From contig FR902129.1 of the NCBI GenBank assembly GCA_000437895.1, forward strand, positions 30,953-94,952: DNA of 64,000 nucleotides. The letters are read 5' to 3'. Positions 51,955 through 61,906 of the stretch are shown here, piece after piece. The DNA is from Clostridium sp. CAG:914 (GTDB lineage Bacteria; Bacillota_I; Bacilli_A; RF39; UBA660). Numbering within the stretch: position 1 is the stretch's first letter; the number at the start of each line of letters is the position of its first letter. The notes under the pieces were generated by a model. The model was given only the letters and a program-made list of their open reading frames with translations, did not search any database and was not told the origin of the DNA. The translations under genes and the position numbers were made by a program.

Positions 51955-52953
51955 ATGAAAAAAACAATGATAACAGGCGTTCAACCAACTGGAAATTTTA
52001 CTTTAGGTAATTATATTGGGGCAATTAAAAATTTTGTAAAACTTCAAAAGGATTATAATTCATATATCTTTATTGCCGACCTCCACGGGCTTACGTCATA
52101 TCAAAATCCTAAAGACATTCAAGACAGAATATTAGACTTAGCAGCTTTATATATGGCCTGTGGTGTAGAACCCAAATATACAAAATTTTTTGTTCAAAGT
52201 GATGTAAATGAGCATAGTGTATTAGGATTTCTAATTGCTTTTCAATGCAGAATTGGTGAATTGTCTAGAATGACTCAATATAAATCAAAAAAAGAAAAAC
52301 AAGGCAAAGACGGAATAGATTTAGGTTTATTAATTTATCCAACATTAATGTCTGCAGATATTCTTTTATATGATGCTTCCATAGTACCAGTAGGAAAAGA
52401 TCAAAAACAGCATATTGAAATAACAAGAGATTTAGGAGATAGATTTAATAAAAGATATGGCCACACATTTAATTTACCTGAGTATTATATACCAGAAATT
52501 GGTGGAAAAATAATGAACTTACAAAATCCAAGTGAAAAGATGAGCAAATCAGCACCACCAAATGACAAAGGAACTATATTTATTCTTGATGATATAAATA
52601 TAACCAAAAAGAAAATAATGTCGGCCAAAACTGATAGTAGTAATCAAATATATTTTGATGAAGTAAATAAACCAGGAATTTCCAACTTAATATCTATATT
52701 TTCTGCTATAACTGACAAATCAATAAAAGAAATAGAAAATAAATATAAAAATTATAACTATGGTGATTTTAAAAATGAATTAGCTAATGAAATAGAAAAA
52801 TTTATTATACCCATTCAAGAAAAATACAAAAAATATAGATATAGCAAAGAATTAATAAATATTTTAAAAACAGGTGCTAAAGAGGCTAGTAAACTAGCAT
52901 CAAAAAAAATTATTGAAGTTAGAAAAAAACTTGGAATAAAATATGACGACTAA
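51955..52953 (+). CDS. trpS: Tryptophanyl-tRNA synthetase
   Basis: 332 residues of a class I synthetase. HIGH-type motif PTGNFTLGN (about 10-18), KMSKS-type motif EKMSKSAPP, and the Trp-specific blocks HGLTSYQNP, FVQSDVNEHS and GKDQKQHIEITRDLG are seen. I start at ATG 51955 because AAAGGAAG (51941-51947) then sits at a normal distance; ATG 51949 is only one base from it. The T-box riboswitch controls it. Confidence 0.97.
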   Translation: MKKTMITGVQPTGNFTLGNYIGAIKNFVKLQKDYNSYIFIADLHGLTSYQNPKDIQDRILDLAALYMACGVEPKYTKFFVQSDVNEHSVLGFLIAFQCRIGELSRMTQYKSKKEKQGKDGIDLGLLIYPTLMSADILLYDASIVPVGKDQKQHIEITRDLGDRFNKRYGHTFNLPEYYIPEIGGKIMNLQNPSEKMSKSAPPNDKGTIFILDDINITKKKIMSAKTDSSNQIYFDEVNKPGISNLISIFSAITDKSIKEIENKYKNYNYGDFKNELANEIEKFIIPIQEKYKKYRYSKELINILKTGAKEASKLASKKIIEVRKKLGIKYDD

Positions 52954-52972
52954 AAATATATATTTTGTCACT

Positions 52973-53002
52973 AAAAAGCCATATTACAAAATATGGCCTT
53001 TT
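52973..53002. terminator. Bidirectional terminator between trpS and rnr
   Basis: AAAAAGCCATATT / AATATGGCCTTTT hairpin with A- and T-runs on both sides. Confidence 0.8.
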
Positions 53003-53010
53003 GATTACTT

Positions 53011-55125
53011 TTATATTTTACGAACTTTTTTACTAACTTGTTCTTTTTCTTTTACTATAACTTTAGTAATATCAACATATATTTTCTTGTTACTTATATC
53101 TACAGAAGAAATTCTTACCAAAACAGAAGTTGCTAATTTCATTTTATATCCTGTATCATTAATAATCATTGTCTTTTTTATAGGGTTAGTATTATAATTT
53201 CCTAAAGTAACAGGATTAGTATTAACAATAATACCATTATCTAATTTAATAAGAGCTCCTTTTCTATCAATATCAATAATAACTCCTCGGAACTCCACAC
53301 CAATATAATTAGCCATCATTTTGACAGAACATAAATCAATATAATCTTTTTCACAAGCATCAGCTTGTCTTTCTTTATAATTAAATTCACAAGTATAATC
53401 TTCTAAATTACATAACATTTTTAAATCTTCCTCTGTAGGAATATACCATCCATAGTACATATCAATAAGTAATTGATTAATTAAATCAGGAAGTCTTCTT
53501 ATCGGTGAAGTAACTTGAGCATAATATGGAGTTGCAAGAGCATAATGACCAGTATTTTGAGTAGAGTATTTAGCAATAGAAAGACATCTTAAAAGCATAT
53601 TTGATATAGCAGGAAACTCGTTGGTTCCTCTATACTTGTTTAAAATACTTTGCATGATTTTAACACCATAAAATTCTTTATTTTTAAAAGCATCACTATC
53701 AATATCTTTAATAATACTTAAAGATTTATCAAGTTTAATATTATTTGGCATATCATCAATTCTATAAATAAATGTCCAATCTTCACAAAAAGCTTTTCTA
53801 GCTTGACATTCACCAGTTAAAAGAGCAATATTTTCAATAATTCTTTCAGACAGTCCTTCATCTCTCTTATAAATAGATGTAATTGTTCCATTACTATCTT
53901 TTTCAATAATCATATCAGAAGAATCAAATACTAAAGATCCGTTGTTAAATCTTTTTAAGTCCATAATCTTTGAAAATTCTAAAGCAGTATCCAATATATC
54001 TTTAAAAGGTAAGTAATCATAAGAAATACATCCTGTATCATAATAAGTATTAACATCATTATAATTCATTCTCTTTTTTGAATTAATAACAGCATAATCC
54101 ATTTGATAATTAACGACTTCACCATTAGGACTAACTTCCATAGAGTAGGCTTTAACCAATCTATCAACACCTTCATTTAAAGATAAAATACCATTAGATA
54201 AAACACTTGGTAACATAGGTATAACAACTTCCCCTATATATACACTAGTATTTCTTTCTAAAACTTCTTGAAATAGATGCATTCCTGGCCTAATATAATA
54301 ACTTACATCCATAGTACAAGACACCAGAAGAAAATTTCCATTTTCAAGTTTTTTAATAGTAAATCCATCATCCAAGTCCTTAGCATTAACAGGGTCAATA
54401 CTTATAATAGGTAAGTCTCTTAGATCTAATCTTAATTTTCTATCTTCTTCTGTTACTTCCTTAGGTATCATAGAAACTTCATACATAGCTTCTTCACTAA
54501 AGTCTATATTAAACCCTCTATTAATAGCAATAGCCACTTCATCACTATATTTATCAGTATAGTGTCCTATTTTACTTATTTTTGCAATATCATTAATATA
54601 AATAGTATTATCATCACTAACTTTATTATCTAAATCAATACAAACTCTATCACCAACGATTAAATTCAAAGCATTAAAAAATTTTTTAGGAATAGATATA
54701 GAAAATTCCGTATCCTTAATAACAGGGTTTAAAATTAATTTATCTTGTTTAATACAAACCTCGCACACTATTTTATTAGTTCTTCTTTTTACAATTCCTA
54801 AAACAGTTCCTTTATTTAAAGAATAAGGCTTAACTATAACAATATCACCAAAAAGGGCATTATGAGTATCATAGCTTTCAATAGTAATAGTCATATTGTT
54901 ATTAGTAATTAATCCTCTACCATTTAATCCCTTTCTTAGTTCAGCAATGATAAAATTATCACTAACTATTTCATATTTGTTATTAGAGTTAAGAAATATT
55001 TTTTTATCATGTATTAAATCGTTAATTGTTTTCATTAACTCATCTTCACTAATATCAAACTTTTCCAACAAAAAATTAAAACCTTTACTATTCTTTTCCA
55101 ATTCTTTTAAAATTGTCTCAATCAT
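53011..55125 (-). CDS. rnr: Ribonuclease R
   Basis: Processive 3'-5' exoribonuclease of the RNB family that degrades structured RNA. 704 residues: an N-terminal HTH-type region (about 1-60), two cold-shock domains, the catalytic RNB domain beginning DLPIISIDPVNAKDLDD with the metal-binding aspartates, and a C-terminal S1 domain (about 620-690) with a lysine-rich tail. I start at ATG 55125 because AAGGGAAG lies just upstream; the in-frame ATG at 55140 would put this site inside the gene. Confidence 0.95.
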   Translation of the reverse strand: MIETILKELEKNSKGFNFLLEKFDISEDELMKTINDLIHDKKIFLNSNNKYEIVSDNFIIAELRKGLNGRGLITNNNMTITIESYDTHNALFGDIVIVKPYSLNKGTVLGIVKRRTNKIVCEVCIKQDKLILNPVIKDTEFSISIPKKFFNALNLIVGDRVCIDLDNKVSDDNTIYINDIAKISKIGHYTDKYSDEVAIAINRGFNIDFSEEAMYEVSMIPKEVTEEDRKLRLDLRDLPIISIDPVNAKDLDDGFTIKKLENGNFLLVSCTMDVSYYIRPGMHLFQEVLERNTSVYIGEVVIPMLPSVLSNGILSLNEGVDRLVKAYSMEVSPNGEVVNYQMDYAVINSKKRMNYNDVNTYYDTGCISYDYLPFKDILDTALEFSKIMDLKRFNNGSLVFDSSDMIIEKDSNGTITSIYKRDEGLSERIIENIALLTGECQARKAFCEDWTFIYRIDDMPNNIKLDKSLSIIKDIDSDAFKNKEFYGVKIMQSILNKYRGTNEFPAISNMLLRCLSIAKYSTQNTGHYALATPYYAQVTSPIRRLPDLINQLLIDMYYGWYIPTEEDLKMLCNLEDYTCEFNYKERQADACEKDYIDLCSVKMMANYIGVEFRGVIIDIDRKGALIKLDNGIIVNTNPVTLGNYNTNPIKKTMIINDTGYKMKLATSVLVRISSVDISNKKIYVDITKVIVKEKEQVSKKVRKI

Positions 55126-55211
55126 AATACTTCCCTTCATTATAAATATAAAATAAAATTAATAATATGTAAATATCAATAACGATTATTTTAAAAAATG
55201 TTTCAAAATAA

Positions 55212-55240
55212 TTGAATAATTAATAGTTTTATTTTATAAT
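55212..55240 (+). promoter_or_regulatory. Promoter of argS
   Basis: TTGAAT (55212-55217), 17-base spacer, TATAAT (55235-55240), about 24 bases before the argS ATG. Confidence 0.75.
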
Positions 55241-55263
55241 TAAGAATATGAAAGAGGTGACTT

Positions 55264-56988
55264 ATGACTTACATACATAGTTTAGAGAAATTTATATGTT
55301 CTAAAGTTAATGATTTAGGTTATAAATTGGATAGCGTAAAGTTAGAAAAATGTTCTATAAAAGAACTAGGGGACTTTCAAGTTAACTTTGCTATGAAACT
55401 AGCCAAAGAATATAAGAAAAATCCTAGAGAAATCGCCGAAAAAATATCCGAATCATTAAAGGATAAGTTTGATAACGTAAATATAGCAGGCCCAGGGTTT
55501 ATTAATTTATCATTAAAGATGGATGACCTAATAGATTATGCTAATAACGAAGGAAATAATTTTGAAAATTTCATAGATGAAAAAAGTGATAAAACTATTA
55601 TTGTCGATTATGGTGGAGCAAATGCTGCCAAAGCATTACATGTAGGACATATGAGAAGTGCTAATATTGGTGAAGCATTAAAAAGGTTATGTAAATTGTT
55701 TAATAAAAAAGTAATCGGAGATGTACATCTAGGAGATTTAGGAAGACAAGCTGGTATGATTATTTCAGAAATAATGATTAATAGACCAGACTTGCCATTC
55801 TTTGATGCAAACTATACTGGAGAATATCCTAAGATTGATTTAACTGCAAAAGATTTAGGCATTATATATCCTAAAGCTAATATGGCTGCTAAAAACGATG
55901 AAAAAAGAATGGATTTAGTAAGACAAATAACGGCTGAAATAGACAAAGGAAATAGAGGATATACAGAATTATGGAGACAAATAGTAGATATATCTACTCC
56001 AACTATAAAAGAAGTTTATGATACATTAAATTGTCACTTTGAATTATGGGAAGGGGAATTATCTTCAATGAAGTATGTTCCTAGTATGTTAAAAATAGTA
56101 GAACCTTATTTATACGAATCAGACGGAGCATTAGTAATGGATGTAAAAAAAGAAACTGATAAAATAGATATTCCTCCATTAATTGTTATAAAAAAAGATG
56201 GATCCACTATATACTCAACAAGAGATTTAGCCACTATATATCAAAGAGTAAAAGACTATGACCCAGATGAAATATGGTATGTGGTAGATGAAAGACAATC
56301 ATTATATTTTGAACAAGTATTTAGAACAGCATATAAATCAGGACTAGTTAAAGATAGTGCCAAATTGTATCATTTTGGTTTTGGTACAATAAACGGCAGT
56401 GATGGAAAACCATTCAAAACACGTGATGGTGGAGTAATGGAATTATCTACACTAATAGATATGCTAAAGCAAGAAGTAGATAAGAGAATAAAAGAAGAAA
56501 TTACCGGAGAAGAAAGAAAAGAAATATTAGATAAATTAACTATAGCTACATTAAAATTTACAGATTTACTTCCATATAGAAAAACAGATTATATATTTGA
56601 TCCAGTAAAATTTTCTTCTCTTGAAGGAAAAACAGGTCCATATGTTCTATATACTGTAGTTCGTATAAAATCCTTATTAAACAAAGTAGACACCGTAGAA
56701 GTTAAAATAAATTCTATCCCAAATGACACAATAAAAGATATAATATTAAAAGTAATAGATTTACCTAACATTTTAACTTCATCATACAACGAAGCAACAT
56801 TAAGCTATATTGTAGATTATTTATATGAATTATGTAATCTATTCAATAAATTTTATAATTCCTATAACGTTATAAACGAAGAAGATAAAAAATTAAAAGA
56901 TACATATATTGCAACATGCTCATTAGTATATAACATTATACATAATTTATTAGACATATTAGCAATTGATGAAGTAGATAAAATGTAA
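55264..56988 (+). CDS. argS: Arginyl-tRNA synthetase
   Basis: 574 residues of a class I synthetase. The N-terminal Add1 domain recognises tRNA; the catalytic core has GANAAKALHVGHMRSANIGE (HVGH-type), YSTRDLATIYQR, FKTRDGGV in place of KMSKS as in other ArgRS, and the anticodon-binding helical end with LPNILTSSYNEATLSYIV. ATG 55264 has AAAGAGGTGA at good spacing. It is followed by a terminator and is an isolated gene. Confidence 0.96.
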   Translation: MTYIHSLEKFICSKVNDLGYKLDSVKLEKCSIKELGDFQVNFAMKLAKEYKKNPREIAEKISESLKDKFDNVNIAGPGFINLSLKMDDLIDYANNEGNNFENFIDEKSDKTIIVDYGGANAAKALHVGHMRSANIGEALKRLCKLFNKKVIGDVHLGDLGRQAGMIISEIMINRPDLPFFDANYTGEYPKIDLTAKDLGIIYPKANMAAKNDEKRMDLVRQITAEIDKGNRGYTELWRQIVDISTPTIKEVYDTLNCHFELWEGELSSMKYVPSMLKIVEPYLYESDGALVMDVKKETDKIDIPPLIVIKKDGSTIYSTRDLATIYQRVKDYDPDEIWYVVDERQSLYFEQVFRTAYKSGLVKDSAKLYHFGFGTINGSDGKPFKTRDGGVMELSTLIDMLKQEVDKRIKEEITGEERKEILDKLTIATLKFTDLLPYRKTDYIFDPVKFSSLEGKTGPYVLYTVVRIKSLLNKVDTVEVKINSIPNDTIKDIILKVIDLPNILTSSYNEATLSYIVDYLYELCNLFNKFYNSYNVINEEDKKLKDTYIATCSLVYNIIHNLLDILAIDEVDKM

Positions 56989-56989
56989 T

Positions 56990-57014
56990 TAAGACATAAA
57001 ATTATGTCTTTTTT
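56990..57014 (+). terminator. Terminator after argS
   Basis: AAGACATAA / TTATGTCTT with six T residues. Confidence 0.88.
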
Positions 57015-57035
57015 CTATTCAAAAAAAGAACACTA

Positions 57036-57044
57036 TGTTATAAT
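57036..57044 (+). promoter_or_regulatory. Extended -10 of mutL-miaA
   Basis: TGTTATAAT (TATAAT at 57039-57044), 43 bases before the mutL ATG. The -35 is weak. Confidence 0.55.
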
Positions 57045-57086
57045 AAAAATTAGTTAGCAAAACATTGATCAAAAAGGAGTAGAGAT

Positions 57087-58883
57087 ATGTCAAATATAAA
57101 AGTAATGGACGAATTATTATCTAACAAAATAGCCGCTGGTGAAGTTGTAGAAAAAATAGTTTCTATTGTCAAAGAACTAACAGAAAATTCCATAGATGCC
57201 AAAAGTAGTGAAATAAAAATTGAGTTAATTGAGTCTGGTCTTCGTGAAATAAAAGTCGTAGATAACGGAATAGGAATGGATAAAAATGATGCCAAATTGT
57301 GTTTTCAAAGACACGCTACTAGTAAACTATATACAGACGATGATTTATTTTCTATTGAAACTCTAGGTTTTAGAGGAGAAGCATTACCATCTATTGCCGC
57401 TGTATCAGATGTGGTATTAAAAACATGTCAAAAGGGTAGTAGCGAAGGAACAATGATACATATTAAAGGTGGAAAGATAATTGAAGAAAGTTCTTCTGAA
57501 CTAAGATATGGAACAAGTTTCACAGTAACAAATTTATTTTATAATACCCCAGCCAGACTAAAACATTTATCTAGTCCTTATTCAGAATTATCTAATGTTA
57601 TAGATTATGTTAATAAAATATCTCTTTCATATCCATATATTAAATTTACATTAATTAACGATGGTAAATACTTATTAAATACTGATGGTTCAGGTAATAT
57701 ATTAAAAGTCATTAATGCTATATATGGCTTAGATGTTACAAAAAGAATGTTTCCAATAGAAGGATGTAATCAAGATTATAATATAAAAGGTTTTATATCA
57801 TTACCAGAATTAAATAGAGCAAGTAAAAATTATATTACTACACTAGTAAATGGTAGAGTAATAAAAAATGTAACTTTATATAGAATAATAAACGAAGCAT
57901 ATTCTAATTATAAAGAAGATTCTAGATACCCAATAGTAGTCTTATATATCGAAACTGATCCATCATTAATAGATGTAAACATTCATCCATCAAAATTAGA
58001 TATAAAATTTAGTAACTTTGAAGACTTAACAGAATTAATAAAAGCAACTATAATTAAAGGAATTAAACAAAAGTTATTAATACCACAAGTAGAACCTACA
58101 AAAGAAATAAACCCTAATATAGAAAAAAATAAATATGAAAATTTAACATTAAATATAGAAAGAACTATTAAAGAAGATACCCCTACATATAATTATCAAG
58201 ATATAATAAATCAAGATAATAAATATGAAATAAATTCTAATAAAAAAGATGAAACAAATTTTGAAGAAGACACTATGGTTACACAATTACCAAAAGAAAA
58301 ATTGCCAGAATTATATCCAGTAGGGCTTTTACATGGAACATATATTGTATGTGAAAATGAAGATGGATTTTATTTAATAGACCAACATGCTGCTAAGGAA
58401 AGAATTAATTATGAGAAGTATAGATATATTTTAGGACATCCTAATAATAATACTATAAGTCCATTAATACCCATTATAATAGAACTTCCCCTAGATGAAT
58501 TTGCCATAATAAAAGAAAATATAGATATATTTGATAAATTAAATATATCTCTTGACGAATTTGGTACACAATCATATAGAGTAATATCACACCCAACATG
58601 GTTTATCCAAGGAAAAGAAGAAGAACTTATAAGAAAGATTATTGAATTAGTTATTCAAAAAGAAAAGAACTTCTCATTAGAAAAGTTTAATGATAATTTA
58701 GCTAAAATGATAAGCTGCAAAATGAGCATAAAAGGTAACACTTACATAGACACTCCATCTATGGAGTCATTGATTAATGATTTAAGAAAGTGTGATAATC
58801 CATTTAATTGTCCTCATGGTAGACCAACAATCATTCATTTTACTAAGTATGAACTGGAAAAAATGTTTAAAAGGAGTATGTAA
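57087..58883 (+). CDS. mutL: DNA mismatch repair protein MutL
   Basis: 598 residues. GHKL ATPase motifs: NKIAAGEVVEKIVSIVKELTEN (about 12-33), DNGIGM (59-64), RGEALPSIAAVS. The C-terminal domain carries DQHAAKERINYEKY, the endonuclease-type metal motif, and CPHGRPTIIHF. So it is a nicking MutL, as in bacteria without MutH. A lysine/asparagine-rich linker separates the domains. The stop overlaps the miaA start (TAATG). mutS is not in the window. Confidence 0.96.
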   Translation: MSNIKVMDELLSNKIAAGEVVEKIVSIVKELTENSIDAKSSEIKIELIESGLREIKVVDNGIGMDKNDAKLCFQRHATSKLYTDDDLFSIETLGFRGEALPSIAAVSDVVLKTCQKGSSEGTMIHIKGGKIIEESSSELRYGTSFTVTNLFYNTPARLKHLSSPYSELSNVIDYVNKISLSYPYIKFTLINDGKYLLNTDGSGNILKVINAIYGLDVTKRMFPIEGCNQDYNIKGFISLPELNRASKNYITTLVNGRVIKNVTLYRIINEAYSNYKEDSRYPIVVLYIETDPSLIDVNIHPSKLDIKFSNFEDLTELIKATIIKGIKQKLLIPQVEPTKEINPNIEKNKYENLTLNIERTIKEDTPTYNYQDIINQDNKYEINSNKKDETNFEEDTMVTQLPKEKLPELYPVGLLHGTYIVCENEDGFYLIDQHAAKERINYEKYRYILGHPNNNTISPLIPIIIELPLDEFAIIKENIDIFDKLNISLDEFGTQSYRVISHPTWFIQGKEEELIRKIIELVIQKEKNFSLEKFNDNLAKMISCKMSIKGNTYIDTPSMESLINDLRKCDNPFNCPHGRPTIIHFTKYELEKMFKRSM

Positions 58884-59764
58884 TGAATAGAATAATTGTA
58901 ATTACAGGACCTACTGGTGTAGGTAAAACAAGACTAAGTATTACTTTAGCTAAAAAATATAATGCTGAAATAATAAATGCTGATGCTATGCAAGTATATA
59001 AAGGCCTAGATATTGGCACTGCAAAAATTACTAATGAAGAAAAATGTAACATATCACATCATCTACTTGATATAAAAGATGTTAGCGAAGACTATACAAT
59101 ATATGATTATCAGAAAGATGTAAGAAAAATACTTGATAAAGATGATAATAAAATTTATATTATGGTTGGAGGTTCTAATTTATATATCAAAGCAGCTTTA
59201 TATGATTACAATCTAAAAGATAATATTATAAATAATAATTATGATGATTTATCCAATGAAGAAATATATCAGAAACTATTATTATTAGACAAAGATATTG
59301 TTATAGATAATAAAAATAGAAGAAGACTAATTAGAGCATTAAATTACTATCTAGAAAACAATGAATCTATAAATAAAAATGATAATGGTAATAAATTATT
59401 ATATAATGCAATATTTATAGGATTAACTACCAATAGAGAAAAATTATACGATATAATTAATTCTAGAGTGGATACTATGATTAATAACGGACTAATTAAC
59501 GAAGTAAAATATTTTTATGATAATAATATGCTTTATAAGCCTATATTAAATGGAATAGGATATAAAGAAGTAATAAGTTATCTAAATAAAGAAATAGACT
59601 ATAATACTATGATAGAGTTAATTAAAAAAAATTCCAGACACTATGCCAAAAGACAATATACTTTTATGAATAATAAAATGAATATTAAATGGTTTAATGT
59701 AGATTTTAATAACTTTAAAAATACAGAAGAAGAAGTTATCTCTTATCTTGAAGAATTAATATAA
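58883..59764 (+). CDS. miaA: tRNA dimethylallyltransferase
   Basis: 293 residues. P-loop GPTGVGKT (about 8-15), INADAMQVYKGLDIGTAK, YTIYDYQKDV and VGGSNLYIKAALY of the DMAPP transferase family. It puts a dimethylallyl group on A37 of tRNAs reading UNN codons. It is coupled to mutL; the same pair is found in many Bacillota and Proteobacteria. Confidence 0.96.
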   Translation: MNRIIVITGPTGVGKTRLSITLAKKYNAEIINADAMQVYKGLDIGTAKITNEEKCNISHHLLDIKDVSEDYTIYDYQKDVRKILDKDDNKIYIMVGGSNLYIKAALYDYNLKDNIINNNYDDLSNEEIYQKLLLLDKDIVIDNKNRRRLIRALNYYLENNESINKNDNGNKLLYNAIFIGLTTNREKLYDIINSRVDTMINNGLINEVKYFYDNNMLYKPILNGIGYKEVISYLNKEIDYNTMIELIKKNSRHYAKRQYTFMNNKMNIKWFNVDFNNFKNTEEEVISYLEELI

Positions 59765-59813
59765 CAATTACTATATTAAATGTAATAAAGTTTATATATT
59801 AGTATAAAAAATT

Positions 59814-59834
59814 AAAGTCAGAAATGACTTTTTT
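59814..59834 (+). terminator. Terminator after miaA
   Basis: AAAGTCA-GAAA-TGACTTT followed by TTT; a short GC-poor terminator. A second inverted repeat (AAAGAGGCT / AGCCTCTTT, 59842-59864) overlaps the end of the converging gene. Confidence 0.7.
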
Positions 59835-59850
59835 CTATGCAGAAAGAGGC

Positions 59851-60753
59851 TTATGTAGCCTCTTTATATATATTTTTATCAAAATTATGTGTTTTATCAT
59901 CTAAATTACCCAAAGTCTTAGTATCTATCAAAAAGTATGTATCTCTATTTTGATTAGTATCACTTATCGGATCATCCCAAGTAACATCTACATGTAACCA
60001 TTTTCCATTAACATATACTAAATTCCATATATGACTATCATTACTAATTTTATAATTTTTAATATTAAGACTGTTTAAAAATATAGCCATAGTATCAGAA
60101 TAACCAGAACAAATACCATAACCTTCTTTAAGTACCCCATATGCAGTATTAGATCTATATGTAGTATCATGAATATTATCTATTTTATATTCATCATACT
60201 GGGTATTATTAATTATATAATCATGAATAGCTTTAATTTTTTCAATAGTAGTCATATTTTCAGTAAATATATTTTTACTCACATTATTTACAATAGAATT
60301 AAGCAAAGCAATATCCTCATCTTTATATATATGTTCAATAGCTAACGAAAACCTACCTTTATCATCATAAGTAAAAGAAATAGATTTAAAACTATTATAT
60401 GGATGTACAAAATTATTCATAATAGATAATGCTTCATTATCTTTAGCAATATTCTCTAAATCACGAACACAATTTACATATTCCTTTTGACATTCCCCAT
60501 CAGCATAATCACTACCAGTATTAATAACATAATAAATATAATCAATTAATTCTTGTCTATTTTTAACATCATCAGTATAATTTTTAATATATTTAAAATC
60601 ACTATCTAAATAATAATTATTAGCCTCTGCAATAACATACTCTTTATTCCAAAATATATTATCTAAAAAATTAATAACTTCATCTTTATAAAAATTTAAC
60701 ACTGTAACAATTATAATAGAAATAATCCCAATAGATAGAATCACTTTCCTCAT
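59851..60753 (-). CDS. Membrane-anchored transglutaminase-like protein
   Basis: 300 residues: an N-terminal hydrophobic helix (about 3-20) and an extracellular domain with the catalytic triad C in EGYGICSGYSDT, H in DSHIWNLVYV and D in HVDVTWDDP. This type occurs in Bacillota as a surface protease or amidase of unknown substrate. The gene follows the TroA-like lipoprotein on the same strand with 10 bases between, so the two are probably cotranscribed. The stop lies inside the terminator-like repeat. Confidence 0.8.
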   Translation of the reverse strand: MRKVILSIGIISIIIVTVLNFYKDEVINFLDNIFWNKEYVIAEANNYYLDSDFKYIKNYTDDVKNRQELIDYIYYVINTGSDYADGECQKEYVNCVRDLENIAKDNEALSIMNNFVHPYNSFKSISFTYDDKGRFSLAIEHIYKDEDIALLNSIVNNVSKNIFTENMTTIEKIKAIHDYIINNTQYDEYKIDNIHDTTYRSNTAYGVLKEGYGICSGYSDTMAIFLNSLNIKNYKISNDSHIWNLVYVNGKWLHVDVTWDDPISDTNQNRDTYFLIDTKTLGNLDDKTHNFDKNIYKEAT

Positions 60754-60763
60754 AATACCACCT

Positions 60764-61792
60764 CTATTTATATAATTCTTTTTTAAATAATTCTAAATTA
60801 TTATTCATAATAGTAAAATAATTTTCATTAGTATTAGTAATACCACCATCTATACTATACATAGAATTAATAATAATATTCTCAATATTATAGTTTTTAA
60901 TTAAATCATTAACAACATTATTATTTTCCACACTAGTAGAGTATATATATTTAACATTTCCATCACTAATCATCTTTTTAACTTTATTAACTAAAGAAGA
61001 ATCAATAGTCTTAACAGGTATTTTAAGATTAGTTCCAACTTTTACATTATCATTAGTAATATTGTTATATGTAAGAATATCACTTAAATTAATATTATAC
61101 TTAAGTGCAATATCAGATAAAGTATTATTATTACTAATAGTTTCTTCCACAATATTTTCATATAAAGAAATAACAGTAATACCATACTTTTCTAAAGATT
61201 TTAATGCTTCATTTGACGTTACAATTGTTTTATAAGAAGCATTACTAAATACATCCTTATAGTCAGCATCTAACTTAGACAATGAATATTGTAATTCATC
61301 ATATTTATCATTTATTCCTGTATGTTCCTTATTAGAAATTAAATAAGGATTAGTAACATATTGCAATAATCCATTTTTCGTATTTTGTGCCATCATCAAG
61401 TAGTTATATGGATTTAACCATAATTCTTCAATACCATATTCATAATTCATTCCCATAGATACATCTATAAGTTTTAAATCAGTATTAATATTAACCATTT
61501 CAACAGAATAATCTCTATCTACATCTAAACTATTAAAGACATATAAAGAACTCTTAGCATATTCATTAAGTTTCTTATCAGACAACTTATATTCTTTAAA
61601 ATTAACCTCACTAGGATATATACTATAAATTGTCGAATTATTTCCATATAAATATTTAATTAAGTAATTAACTGGATATATAGTGGTATATATTTCAATA
61701 TCATCCATAGCATCACTCTTAAATAAACTACAACCAGTCATAATAAATAAACATATCACTAATAATATAATTTTACTAAATATCTTTTTCAT
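60764..61792 (-). CDS. TroA/ZnuA-like lipoprotein with an inserted LysM domain and no metal-binding histidines
   Basis: 342 residues. Lipoprotein signal ending MTGCS (C21). The fold pattern of metal-binding ABC receptors is visible: EIYTTIYPVNYLIKYLYG (33-50), LWLNPYN (124-130), TSNEALKSLEKYGITVISL (192-210). A LysM-like segment (about 218-260, NNTLSDIALKYNINLSDIL then VGTNLKIPV) is inserted after this. The usual histidine ligands are absent: P-H is replaced at 60-61 (PS), the DPHxWL histidine is missing (EELWLNP) and the third site reads TSNEA. It probably binds peptidoglycan and no longer carries metal. No permease genes lie beside it. Confidence 0.7.
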   Translation of the reverse strand: MKKIFSKIILLVICLFIMTGCSLFKSDAMDDIEIYTTIYPVNYLIKYLYGNNSTIYSIYPSEVNFKEYKLSDKKLNEYAKSSLYVFNSLDVDRDYSVEMVNINTDLKLIDVSMGMNYEYGIEELWLNPYNYLMMAQNTKNGLLQYVTNPYLISNKEHTGINDKYDELQYSLSKLDADYKDVFSNASYKTIVTSNEALKSLEKYGITVISLYENIVEETISNNNTLSDIALKYNINLSDILTYNNITNDNVKVGTNLKIPVKTIDSSLVNKVKKMISDGNVKYIYSTSVENNNVVNDLIKNYNIENIIINSMYSIDGGITNTNENYFTIMNNNLELFKKELYK

Positions 61793-61815
61793 TTCTACCT
61801 CTTTTCATTATAATA

Positions 61816-61844
61816 ATTTTATCAAATATTAATCCCTTTGTAAA
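61816..61844 (-). promoter_or_regulatory. Promoter of the lipoprotein-transglutaminase unit
   Basis: On the minus strand TTTACA (complement of 61839-61844), 17-base spacer, extended -10 TGATAAAAT (TAAAAT at 61816-61821). Confidence 0.65.
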
Positions 61845-61853
61845 TCATTTTAA

Positions 61854-61882
61854 TAGACAATAAATTATTATTTTGCTATAAT
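61854..61882 (+). promoter_or_regulatory. Promoter of rnc
   Basis: TAGACA (61854-61859), 17-base spacer, extended -10 TGCTATAAT (TATAAT at 61877-61882). Nearly identical to the promoter at 17675-17703. It diverges from the lipoprotein promoter. Confidence 0.8.
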
Positions 61883-61906
61883 TAATATGAAGGAAGTGTA
61901 TAACTT

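Noticed and set aside
52943..53197. 84-residue membrane-like ORF after trpS
   Set aside because: It is the shadow of the rnr C-terminus on the other strand; no ribosome-binding site.
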